This document shows, piece after piece, positions 1 through 6,663 of a stretch of DNA of 7,634 bases; the first letter of the stretch is position 1, and every line of letters starts with the position of its first letter. The notes under the pieces were generated by a model. It saw only the letters and a program-made list of their open reading frames with translations. It did no database searches and was not told the origin of the DNA. The position numbers and the translations under genes are program-made. The stretch is from an uncultured Oscillospiraceae bacterium (lineage in GTDB: Bacteria; Bacillota; Clostridia; Oscillospirales; Oscillospiraceae): positions 1-7,634 of the forward strand of contig CAKTMO010000038.1 of assembly GCA_934573935.1 (NCBI GenBank). Direction: 5' to 3'.

Positions 1-222
1 GTCATGTGCGTTGTCCGTGAGTTCCTGGGCAGCGGCAAGTTCGGCGGCGGCCTGCTGGGCGGCGGCGCTCTGGGCAGCGCTCCCGGCGTGGTCATCTTCC
101 CCGAGGAGTTCGGTATCAAGGTTCTGACGCTGCCGGTCGGCGGCTTCCTGACGCTGGGCGCACTGATCGCTGTGATGCAGTGGGCGCTGGCCAAGAGCGA
201 AAAGAAAAAGGAGGCCAAGTAA
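1..222 (+). CDS. rnfE: RnfE, C-terminal part (electron transport complex subunit E), cut by the window start
   Basis: The reading frame is open from base 1 to the TAA at 220-222 and shows the last 73 residues of an integral membrane protein. The start lies outside the window; the ATG at 4 is internal. The visible part has the motif VREFLGSGKF, which matches the RE(I/L)LGxGT segment of the RnfE/NqrD family, then a Gly-rich stretch, a hydrophobic segment (about LPVGGFLTLGALIAVMQW) that is probably the last membrane helix, and a basic tail ending KSEKKKEAK. RnfE pairs with RnfA as inverted homologous membrane subunits of the Rnf complex, which oxidises ferredoxin, reduces NAD+ and pumps Na+ or H+. 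rnfA follows after 3 nt, in the clostridial order rnfE-rnfA-rnfB. NqrD is the alternative by family, but the adjacent polyferredoxin RnfB settles it as Rnf. Confidence 0.88.
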   Translation, partial: VMCVVREFLGSGKFGGGLLGGGALGSAPGVVIFPEEFGIKVLTLPVGGFLTLGALIAVMQWALAKSEKKKEAK

Positions 223-225
223 GTT

Positions 226-813
226 ATGTCTGTTACTACTTTGCTCGCCATTTCTCTTGGCGCTATTCTGACCAATAACTTTATCTTCTCCCAGTTCCTG
301 GGCATCTGCCCCTTCCTGGGCGTGTCCAAGAAGATCGACACCGCCGTCGGCATGGGCGCCGCCGTGACCTTCGTTATGGGTCTGGCCTCCGCGTTCTGCT
401 ATCTGGTGAATCTGGTGCTGGTCCCCCTGAACCTGGCCTTTATGCAGACCGTGGCCTACATTCTGGTCATCGCCGGTCTGGTGCAGTTCGTGGAAATGTT
501 CCTGAAAAAGAATATCCCCACCCTGTACACCGCCCTGGGTGTGTACCTGCCTCTGATCACCACCAACTGCGCCGTTCTGGGCGTGGCTCTGCTGAACACC
601 CAGAATGATTACAACTTCATCGAGTCTGTGGTCTACGGTATCACCGGCGGTCTGGGCTTCCTGCTGGCCATCTTCCTGTTCGCGGCCGTCCGTGAGCAGC
701 TGGAGGTCTCCAGCGACAACCCCAAGGCTTTTGACGGCTTCCCCATCGCGCTGGTCACCGCCGGCCTGATGGCGCTGGCCTTCATGGGCTTCAGCGGCCT
801 GAAGGTCTGGTAA
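226..813 (+). CDS. rnfA: RnfA, membrane subunit A of the Rnf ferredoxin:NAD+ oxidoreductase
   Basis: This is a 195-residue polytopic membrane protein, the usual length for RnfA (about 190-195). The start at 226 is supported by AAGGAGG at 208-214, inside the end of rnfE. Family signatures are clear: NN near residues 17-18, [11 protein letters not shown] at about 26-36, [15 protein letters not shown] around Cys115, and [14 protein letters not shown] near the C terminus. Cys28 (ICPFLG) and Cys115 (TTNC) are the conserved pair that, from structures of Rnf and Nqr complexes, helps hold an iron-sulfur cluster buried in the membrane between RnfA and RnfE. About six hydrophobic segments are visible. 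The protein is part of the ion-translocating membrane core that carries electrons between RnfB and the flavin-bearing subunits. It is probably translated with rnfE and rnfB from one mRNA. Confidence 0.97.
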   Translation: MSVTTLLAISLGAILTNNFIFSQFLGICPFLGVSKKIDTAVGMGAAVTFVMGLASAFCYLVNLVLVPLNLAFMQTVAYILVIAGLVQFVEMFLKKNIPTLYTALGVYLPLITTNCAVLGVALLNTQNDYNFIESVVYGITGGLGFLLAIFLFAAVREQLEVSSDNPKAFDGFPIALVTAGLMALAFMGFSGLKVW

Positions 814-827
814 GGAGGTAGAGAAGA

Positions 828-1736
828 ATGAGTATGACTTTGATTTGGGCGATCGTCGTTCTGGGCGCTCTGGCTATCGTGTTCGGCCTGATCCTGGCCA
901 TTGCCGCCAAGGTGTTTGAGGTCGAGGTGGATCCCCGTCTGCCTGAGATCCAGGCCTGCCTGGCCGGCGCCAACTGCGGCGGCTGCGGCTATCCCGGCTG
1001 CGGCGGCTGCGCCGAGGCCATTCTGGCCGGTAAGGCTCCCGTCACCGCCTGTGCCCCTGCCGGTCCCGAAAATGCCGCCAAGATCGCGGCCATCATGGGC
1101 CTGGAGGCTCCCTCCGGCGACAAGATGGTGGCACACGTACTGTGCAACGGCGGCTGCAACGCCAAGGAGAACTTTGAGTATCGCGGCGTGAAGGACTGCC
1201 TGGCCGCCACCAAGGTCTGCGGCGGCGATGCCAAGGCCTGCAAGTACGGTTGCTTCGGCTTCGGCTCCTGCGTGGCTGCCTGCAAGTTTGACGCCATCCA
1301 TGTTGAGAACGGTGTTGCCGTTGTGGACAAGGAAAAGTGCACCAACTGCGGCGCCTGCCGCGCGGCTTGCCCCCACCACCTGATCGTGGAGGTCCCCTAC
1401 AAGCAGAAGGTGTTCGTCAACTGCTCCAACAAGGACAAGGGCCCCGCTGTTACCAAGGTCTGCGCCGCCAGCTGCATCGCCTGCGGCATGTGCGAGCGTA
1501 CCTGCAAGTTCGACGCCATCCACGTGGAGAATAACGTGGCTGTCATCGACTACAGCAAGTGCCGCAACTGCACCATGTGCGCCAAGGCCTGCCCCCGCAA
1601 CGCCATTGAGCCCATCCCCACTCCCGAGGAGAAGGAGAAGTTCAAGGCCGCCCAGAAGGCTGCTGCCGAGAAGAAGGCCGCTGCTGAAAAGGCCGCCAAG
1701 GAGGCTGCCGCCGCCGAGGCTCCCAAGGCCGAATAA
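828..1736 (+). CDS. rnfB: RnfB, membrane-anchored polyferredoxin subunit of the Rnf complex
   Basis: This 302-residue protein starts at 828 behind AAGGAGG (812-818) that overlaps the rnfA stop. In order it has one N-terminal membrane helix (about 4-28), an RnfB-type 4Fe-4S domain with Cys50, Cys53, Cys58 and Cys75 (NCGGCGYPGC), and further cysteines at 106, 110, 124 and 131. Then come ferredoxin modules at 138/142/148/152, 171/174/177/181, 216/219/222/226 and 245/248/251/255. The 28 cysteines fit a clostridial RnfB carrying several 4Fe-4S clusters, the likely entry point for electrons from reduced ferredoxin. Cys44 and Cys61 flank the first cluster and have no obvious assigned role. The protein ends in an Ala/Lys/Glu-rich tail (about 264-302), probably a charged helix. 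Two ferredoxin modules (152-171 and 226-245) are nearly identical. It is the last gene of the operon, followed after 19 nt by a strong terminator. Confidence 0.97.
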   Translation: MSMTLIWAIVVLGALAIVFGLILAIAAKVFEVEVDPRLPEIQACLAGANCGGCGYPGCGGCAEAILAGKAPVTACAPAGPENAAKIAAIMGLEAPSGDKMVAHVLCNGGCNAKENFEYRGVKDCLAATKVCGGDAKACKYGCFGFGSCVAACKFDAIHVENGVAVVDKEKCTNCGACRAACPHHLIVEVPYKQKVFVNCSNKDKGPAVTKVCAASCIACGMCERTCKFDAIHVENNVAVIDYSKCRNCTMCAKACPRNAIEPIPTPEEKEKFKAAQKAAAEKKAAAEKAAKEAAAAEAPKAE

Positions 1737-1755
1737 GGCAAGCCTATCAACCATC

Positions 1756-1795
1756 AGACAGGGTATGCGTGAAAACGCATACCCTGTCTTTTCTT
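1756..1795 (+). terminator. Intrinsic terminator of the rnf operon
   Basis: A perfect 15-bp stem (1756-1770 with 1775-1789) closes on a GAAA tetraloop and runs into TTTTCTT. It begins 19 nt after the rnfB stop. There is no A-tract on the upstream side, so it looks one-directional. It separates the rnf operon from the topoisomerase genes. Confidence 0.95.
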
Positions 1796-2016
1796 GCGGT
1801 GCAGAGCGCATTTTTCAAAAATAAACGGGAGATGGCAGGTTTTTACAGCAAAAAACCGCAACTTTTCCGCAAAAAATCAGTTGACATAACAGCGGTGGAA
1901 AAAGATGTGGAAAGTGTGAAAAACCCTGTCCGGACGGTGGATTTCTCTGGTTGCTATTCCATTATTTTTCGCCCCGCCCACCAACTTTTCCACGAAAACC
2001 ACCCCCGAAACAGCGC

Positions 2017-2046
2017 CTTCCGACAGCAAGCCCCTTGCGCCGGAAG
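2017..2046. repeat. Inverted repeat overlapping the parE promoter -35 box
   Basis: Two nested arms are visible: CTTCCG (2017-2022) pairs with CGGAAG (2041-2046), and inside them GCAAG (2026-2030) pairs with CTTGC (2034-2038). The 3' arms cover the proposed -35 hexamer (2035-2040). It lies upstream of the expected transcription start, so it would act as DNA (an operator or supercoiling-sensitive site) rather than as RNA. The regulatory role is an inference. Confidence 0.4.
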
Positions 2047-2063
2047 CGGAAATGCGGTACAAT
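2035..2063 (+). promoter_or_regulatory. Likely sigma-A promoter for the topoisomerase genes
   Basis: A -10 box TACAAT (2058-2063) lies 17 nt downstream of TTGCGC (2035-2040), which keeps the TTG of the -35 consensus. Transcription would start near 2070 and give a leader of about 44 nt before the ATG at 2114. The -10 hexamer matches the one in the clear tRNA promoter at 7410-7415. The -35 is only half consensus. Confidence 0.55.
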
Positions 2064-2113
2064 ATATCGCGTGTGATGACAATATCCCTACCATCCTTGG
2101 AGGTTTTTCCCCT

Positions 2114-4114
2114 ATGCCAAAGAAGAACGTATATAGCGACGACAGTATTACCAGCCTGAAGGGCGCGGACCGAGTCCGAAAGCGCCCAGGCGTTATTTTC
2201 GGCTCTGACGGTCTGGAGGGCTGTGAGCACGCGGTGTTCGAGATCCTCTCCAATTCCATCGACGAAGCCCGCGAGGGCCACGGCAGCCTTATCACCGTCA
2301 CCCGCTATCTGGACAAGTCCGTGCAGGTGGAGGATATGGGCCGCGGCTGCCCTGTGGACTGGAACGAGAAGGAAGGCCGCTTCAACTGGGAGCTGGTGTT
2401 CTGTGAGCTGTACGCCGGCGGCAAATACGACAACGAGAACAGCGAGAATTACGAATTTTCTCTGGGCCTGAACGGTCTGGGCTCCTGCGCCACCCAGTAC
2501 GCCTCGGCGTATATGGACGTCACCGTCTGGCGCGGCGGCAAGGAATACGACCTCCATTTTGAAAAGGGCGAGAATATCGGCGGCCTTCAGGTGAAGGAGC
2601 TGACCAGCAACAAGAAAAAGACCGGCACCCGCATCCGCTGGCTGCCGGATCTGGAGGTGTTCACCGACATCGCCGTGCCGCTGGACTACTATCGGGACGC
2701 CATGAAGCGGCAGGCGGTGGTCAACGCCGGCGTTACCTTCCGGCTGCTGAACGAGACGGCGGCGGGCAAGTTTGAAACGGAGGAGTTCCTCTATCCCCGC
2801 GGTATCCAGGATTATATCGCCGAGCTGGCAGGGGACGACGCCCTTACCGAGCCGGTGTTCTGGGAGGCGGAGCGCCGCGGCCGTGACCGCGCCGACAAGG
2901 CGGAATACAAGGTGAAGCTCAGCGTGGCGCTGTGCTTCTCCAACCGTGTGTCCGTTGTGGAGCACTATCACAACTCCAGCTTTCTGGAGCACGGCGGCAG
3001 CCCCGAAAAGGCCACCCGACTGGCTTTGGTGGGCGCCATCGACAAATATCTGCGGGAGAACAACAAGTATCTGAAATCCGAAGCCAAGATCACCTATCCC
3101 GACGTGCAGGACTGCCTGATCCTGGTCAGCAACAACTTCTCCACCCAGACCAGCTACGAGAACCAGACCAAAAAGGCCATTACCAATAAATTCATTCAGG
3201 ACGCCATGGCGGAGTTCCTCCGCAGCCGCCTGGAGATCTACTTTATCGAGAACCGCGACGCCGCTGAGAAGATCGCCGCCCAGGTGCTCATCAACAAGCG
3301 CAGCCGCGAAACGGCGGAAAAGACCCGCATCAACCAGAAGAAAAAGCTCACCGAGAAGATCGACATTGCCAACCGTGTTCAGAAGTTCGTGGACTGCCGC
3401 ACCAAGGACGTGGAGCGCCGCGAGCTGTACATCGTGGAGGGTGACTCCGCACTGGGCGCCTGCAAGCAGTCCCGCGACGCGGACTTCCAGGGCCTGATGC
3501 CCGTCCGCGGCAAGATCCTCAATTGCCTGAAAGCCGACTACCCCCGTATTTTCAAAAGCGACGTGATCACCGATCTGATGAAGGTGCTGGGCTGCGGCGT
3601 GGAGGTCTCCGGCAAGGCGGTGAAGGATCTGAACCAGTTTGACATCAACAACCTCCGCTGGAGCAAGGTGGTCATCTGCACCGATGGCGATGTGGACGGC
3701 TTCCAGATCCGCACCCTGATCCTCACCATGCTCTACCGCCTGTGCCCCACCCTGATCCGCGAGGGAAAGGTTTACATCGCGGAAACGCCCCTGTTTGAGA
3801 TCACGTATAAGGACAAGACCGCCGAAAAGACCTGGTTTGCCTATTCCGAAAAGGAAAAGGCAGATATCCTCCGGGCCCTGGAGGGCAAAAAGGTAAAGAT
3901 TGACCGCTCCAAGGGCCTTGGCGAAAACGATCCGGAGATGATGTGGCTGACCACCATGAACCCCGAGACGCGGCGGCTTATCAAGGTGCTGCCTGCCGAC
4001 GCCGAGGAGACCGCCCGGGTCTTCGACCTCCTTCTGGGCGACAACCTCTCCGGCCGCAAGGAGTACATCGCCGAAAACGGCCATAAATACATGGACATGA
4101 TCGACGTGAGCTGA
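2114..4114 (+). CDS. parE: Type IIA DNA topoisomerase, ATPase/TOPRIM subunit B (ParE-like)
   Basis: This 666-residue protein is the ATP-driven B subunit of a DNA gyrase/topoisomerase IV enzyme that passes one duplex through another. I chose the start at 2114 because GGAGG (2099-2103) lies 10 nt upstream and the protein then begins just before the family's RKRPG motif (22-26). The GHKL ATPase domain shows Glu43 and Asn47 (EILSNSIDEA), Asp74 (EDMGRGCP), the AGGK segment (101-104), a glycine lid GLNGLG (118-123), and the transducer QTK loop (351-353). The TOPRIM domain shows EGDSALG with catalytic Glu442, DGDVDG with metal-binding Asp524/526/528, and SKGLGE followed by TTMNPETRRL near the C terminus. 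The length fits ParE or short GyrB proteins without the large proteobacterial insert. Several neighbours of catalytic residues differ from the family consensus. Choosing parE over gyrB rests on the partner gene's C-terminal domain and is less certain than the enzyme class. Confidence 0.9.
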   Translation: MPKKNVYSDDSITSLKGADRVRKRPGVIFGSDGLEGCEHAVFEILSNSIDEAREGHGSLITVTRYLDKSVQVEDMGRGCPVDWNEKEGRFNWELVFCELYAGGKYDNENSENYEFSLGLNGLGSCATQYASAYMDVTVWRGGKEYDLHFEKGENIGGLQVKELTSNKKKTGTRIRWLPDLEVFTDIAVPLDYYRDAMKRQAVVNAGVTFRLLNETAAGKFETEEFLYPRGIQDYIAELAGDDALTEPVFWEAERRGRDRADKAEYKVKLSVALCFSNRVSVVEHYHNSSFLEHGGSPEKATRLALVGAIDKYLRENNKYLKSEAKITYPDVQDCLILVSNNFSTQTSYENQTKKAITNKFIQDAMAEFLRSRLEIYFIENRDAAEKIAAQVLINKRSRETAEKTRINQKKKLTEKIDIANRVQKFVDCRTKDVERRELYIVEGDSALGACKQSRDADFQGLMPVRGKILNCLKADYPRIFKSDVITDLMKVLGCGVEVSGKAVKDLNQFDINNLRWSKVVICTDGDVDGFQIRTLILTMLYRLCPTLIREGKVYIAETPLFEITYKDKTAEKTWFAYSEKEKADILRALEGKKVKIDRSKGLGENDPEMMWLTTMNPETRRLIKVLPADAEETARVFDLLLGDNLSGRKEYIAENGHKYMDMIDVS

Positions 4115-4325
4115 GGAAAGGCACGTCTCTTACGCCTGCGACCAACGATTTGATCCGATAGCCATTCATAGGGCGGTCTGCCCGCATGCCGCCGTCGAAT
4201 ATCGCAATACCTCCGTTTACCGCGCGGCGGGGTGAGGGCACCCCGCCCTACGCACTACCGTAAACTTTCGGCCACCGCCCCTACACCAAAGAATTACCGC
4301 CAACAGAAGAAAGGACATTGCTCCT
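4115..4325 (+). other. Non-coding spacer between the two topoisomerase subunit genes
   Basis: These 211 nt hold no supported gene and no clear promoter. Most of the stretch is built from short inverted repeats (see the element at 4167-4265). The final part contains CGCCCCTACACC (4276-4287) and the parC ribosome binding site AAAGGA (4310-4315). No T-rich tract follows the hairpins, so transcription from parE can plausibly continue into parC. Confidence 0.6.
4167..4265. repeat. Palindromic intergenic element with nested inverted repeats
   Basis: The outer arms CATAGGGCGG (4167-4176) and CCGCCCTACG (4243-4252) are complementary at nine of ten positions. Inside is a perfect 9-bp hairpin, GGCGGGGTG (4226-4234) with CACCCCGCC (4239-4247) around an AGGG loop. 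GTTTAC (4215-4220) also pairs with GTAAAC (4260-4265), enclosing that hairpin. A further small pairing is GGCGG (4172-4176) with CCGCC (4189-4193). The arrangement resembles REP-type or miniature palindromic elements dispersed in GC-rich clostridial genomes. The dispersed nature cannot be shown from one window. Confidence 0.55.
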
Positions 4326-6566
4326 ATGGCAAAGAAAACACCAACCGACCGCACCGTCCATCGGCCCGCCGACCCCAATGTGATGGGGCTGCAGGGCGCG
4401 GTGGTGGATCAGCCCATCACCGCCACCTTGGACGAAAACTATATGCCCTACGCCATGAGCGTCATCGTCTCCCGCGCCATACCGGAGATCGACGGCTTCA
4501 AGCCCGCCCACCGGAAGCTCCTATACACCATGTACAAGATGGGGCTTCTCTCCGGCAGCCGCACCAAGTCCGCCAACATCGTGGGCCAGACCATGCGCCT
4601 GAACCCCCACGGCGACCAGGCCATCTACGAGACCATGGTGCGTCTGGCCAAGGGCAACGAGGCCCTGCTGCACCCCTTTGTGGACAGCAAAGGCAACTTC
4701 GGCAAGGTCTACTCCCGCGACATGGCCTACGCCGCCAGCCGCTATACCGAGGCCAAGCTGGCCCCCATCTGCGCCGAGCTGTTTCGGGATCTGGACTGCG
4801 ACGCCGTGGACTTCGTGGACAACTACGACAACACCATGAAGGAGCCGTCTCTGCTGCCTACCACCTTCCCCAACGTGCTGGTGTCCGCCAACCAGGGCAT
4901 CGCCGTGGGCATGGCGTCCCAGATCTGCGGCTTCAATCTGGGTGAGGTGTGCGACACCACCATCGCCTATCTGAAAAATCCCGACCACGACATCGCCTCC
5001 ACGCTGCTGGCGCCGGACTTTCCCACCGGCGGACAGATCCTCTGCGACGGCGATGAGCTGCGGGAGATCTACCGCACCGGCCGCGGCGGCGTAAAGGTGC
5101 GGGGCCGCTACCGCTATGATAAGAAGGAAAATCTCATCGAGGTCTATGAGATCCCCTATTCCACCTCCATCGAGGCCATTCTGGACAAGGTGGCGGAGCT
5201 GGTGAAGGCCGGCAAGGTGAAAGAGATCAACGACATGCGGGACGAGAGCGACCTGAGCGGCCTGAAGCTGGCCATCGACCTGAAGCGGGGCGTGGATCCC
5301 GACAAGCTGATGGCCAAGCTCTATCGTCTGACCCCCCTGCAGGACACCGTCAGCTGCAACTTCAATATCCTCATCGCCGGACAGCCCCGCGTGCTGGGTG
5401 TGGGCGGTATTCTGGAGGAGTGGACGGCCTGGCGCACCGACTGCGTCAAGCGCCGCGTCTACTTCATCCTGAAGAAGAAGCAGGACAAGCTGCACCTGCT
5501 GCTGGGCCTGAAGCGCATCCTGCTGGATATCGACAAGGCCATCCGCACCATCCGCGAAACGGAGGAGGAGGCGGAGGTCATCCCCAACCTGATGATCGTC
5601 TTCGGCATCGACCAGGCCCAGGCGGAATACGTGGCGGAGATCAAGCTGCGCAACATCAACAAGGAGTACATCCTTAAGCGCGTGGCGGAAACCGACTCCC
5701 TGCGGGACGAAATCGACGACCTGGAGGACACCCTGTCCAAGCCCCAGCGCATCCGCCGCATTATCATCGACGAGTTGACGGAGGTGCGGAAGAAGTACGC
5801 CATCCCCCGTCACACCGAGATCATCTACGGCCACGAGCTGCCGGAGGAGCCGGAGGAGGAGCCCATCGACGACTATCCCGTCCACATCTTCCTCAGCCGC
5901 CAGGGCTATTTCAAGAAGATCACCCCTCAGTCCCTGCGCATGTCCGGCGAGCAGAAATATAAGGAGGGCGACGGCCTCAGCCAGTACTTCGAAGCCTCCA
6001 ACGCCGCCGAGCTGCTGTTCTTCACCGACCGCCAGCAGGTCTACAAGACCCGCGCCAGCGAGTTCGGCGAGACCAAGGCCTCGGCCCTGGGGGACTATCT
6101 GCCCGCCAGACTGGGCATGGACGAGGGCGAGAATGTGATCTATCTGGCCATGGCCGGAGACTACAGCGGTTTCCTGCTGTTCTTCTTTGCAAACGGCAAG
6201 GCCGCCAAGGTGCCCCTGAGCGCCTATGCCACCACCTCCAACCGCCGCCGCCTTACCGGTGCCTACAGCGACAAGGCGCCCCTGACGGCGATCCTGGCGC
6301 TGCGGGAGGACACGGAGCTGGCGCTGTTTACCAACGAGCCCCGATGCCTGCTGATGCACACCGCGTCTCTGACACCCAAGACCACCCGCGCCACCCAGGG
6401 CGTGGCGGTCATGACCATCAAGCCCAAGTACCATCTGGAGCGCGTGGCGCCGGTGGAGGAGACAGGCATCACCAATCCCGCCCGCTACCGCACCCGCACC
6501 ATCCCTGCCGTGGGCGCGCTGGTCAAGCCGGAGGACAGCGACGAGAAGCAGATCACGCTGCTGTAA
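4326..6566 (+). CDS. parC: Type IIA DNA topoisomerase, DNA-cleavage subunit A (ParC-like)
   Basis: This 746-residue protein is the partner of the upstream B subunit and carries the DNA breakage-reunion active site. The start at 4326 has AAAGGA 10 nt upstream. The N-terminal region shows YAMSVIVSRAIPE (42-54), KPAHRK (59-64), NPHGDQAIYETM (93-104) and the catalytic pair Arg139-Tyr140 in SRYTEAKLAP. The tower and coiled-coil gate follow, with a helical stretch around 456-490 ending in RKKYAIPRHTEI. An acidic linker (about 502-516) leads to a C-terminal beta-strand-rich domain from about 517. That domain is shorter than a typical GyrA propeller and has no QRRGGKG-like GyrA box; the closest text is EQKYKEGDG at 542-550. 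This argues for a decatenating topoisomerase IV rather than a supercoiling gyrase, though function is inferred. At the quinolone-contact positions it has Gln98 and Glu102 rather than Ser and Asp. Confidence 0.9.
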   Translation: MAKKTPTDRTVHRPADPNVMGLQGAVVDQPITATLDENYMPYAMSVIVSRAIPEIDGFKPAHRKLLYTMYKMGLLSGSRTKSANIVGQTMRLNPHGDQAIYETMVRLAKGNEALLHPFVDSKGNFGKVYSRDMAYAASRYTEAKLAPICAELFRDLDCDAVDFVDNYDNTMKEPSLLPTTFPNVLVSANQGIAVGMASQICGFNLGEVCDTTIAYLKNPDHDIASTLLAPDFPTGGQILCDGDELREIYRTGRGGVKVRGRYRYDKKENLIEVYEIPYSTSIEAILDKVAELVKAGKVKEINDMRDESDLSGLKLAIDLKRGVDPDKLMAKLYRLTPLQDTVSCNFNILIAGQPRVLGVGGILEEWTAWRTDCVKRRVYFILKKKQDKLHLLLGLKRILLDIDKAIRTIRETEEEAEVIPNLMIVFGIDQAQAEYVAEIKLRNINKEYILKRVAETDSLRDEIDDLEDTLSKPQRIRRIIIDELTEVRKKYAIPRHTEIIYGHELPEEPEEEPIDDYPVHIFLSRQGYFKKITPQSLRMSGEQKYKEGDGLSQYFEASNAAELLFFTDRQQVYKTRASEFGETKASALGDYLPARLGMDEGENVIYLAMAGDYSGFLLFFFANGKAAKVPLSAYATTSNRRRLTGAYSDKAPLTAILALREDTELALFTNEPRCLLMHTASLTPKTTRATQGVAVMTIKPKYHLERVAPVEETGITNPARYRTRTIPAVGALVKPEDSDEKQITLL

Positions 6567-6574
6567 CTGGCATA

Positions 6575-6602
6575 AAGACAGGTTCCGGAGCTTCGGTACT
6601 AT
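6575..6602 (+). promoter_or_regulatory. Possible weak promoter for the lipoprotein gene
   Basis: AAGACA (6575-6580) and TACTAT (6597-6602) are spaced by 16 nt, just after the parC stop. If used, the lipoprotein mRNA would have a leader of about 120 nt that includes the palindrome at 6664-6690. Both boxes are imperfect, so readthrough from parC is an equally good explanation. Confidence 0.25.
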
Positions 6603-6663
6603 GGCGCGCAGCAGAACGAGTGCCCGCTGGGGATCCGTCCGACAGTACACGGTCGTACAACAA

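Larger units (their letters stand above)
1796..2113 (+). other. Non-coding spacer upstream of the topoisomerase gene
   Basis: No gene is supported here. The parE frame stays open back to 1769, but that ATG lies inside the terminator stem and has no ribosome binding site. The first half (1796-1920) is A/T- and purine-rich. It has a weak hairpin (1838-1844 with 1851-1857) and several copies of a TTTTCC-C word on either strand (1861-1870, 1894-1900, 1907-1913, 1984-1993). The second half becomes C-rich and contains an inverted repeat at 2017-2046, a likely promoter at 2035-2063 and the ribosome binding site GGAGG at 2099-2103. Regulatory content beyond the promoter is inferred only from these patterns. 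Confidence 0.6.

Noticed and set aside
633..1811. Open frame on the - strand opposite rnfA/rnfB
   Set aside because: It is a shadow of rnfB with a Gly/Ala/Leu-rich translation, and it runs through the rnf terminator.
1881..1910. Perfect TTGACA at 1881-1886 as the parE promoter
   Set aside because: No acceptable -10 box lies 16-18 nt downstream (the region reads GATGTG). TACAAT at 2058 with TTG at 2035 is better placed.
1769..2113. N-terminal extension of the parE frame by 115 codons
   Set aside because: The upstream ATG lies in the rnf terminator stem without a ribosome binding site. The extension has no family similarity, while ATG 2114 has GGAGG at good spacing and gives the normal ParE start.
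1877..4084. Long open frame on the - strand (735 codons) opposite parE
   Set aside because: It mirrors the codon bias of parE. It has no recognisable domains, shows low-complexity Leu/Val/His-rich translation and has no ribosome binding site.
4226..4247. GC-rich hairpin as a terminator between parE and parC
   Set aside because: It is followed by CTACGCAC rather than a T-tract, so intrinsic termination is not supported.
4232..4945. 237-codon + strand frame overlapping the parC start
   Set aside because: It is out of frame with parC, very Arg/His/Pro-rich and starts inside the palindromic spacer. parC in the other frame is unmistakable.
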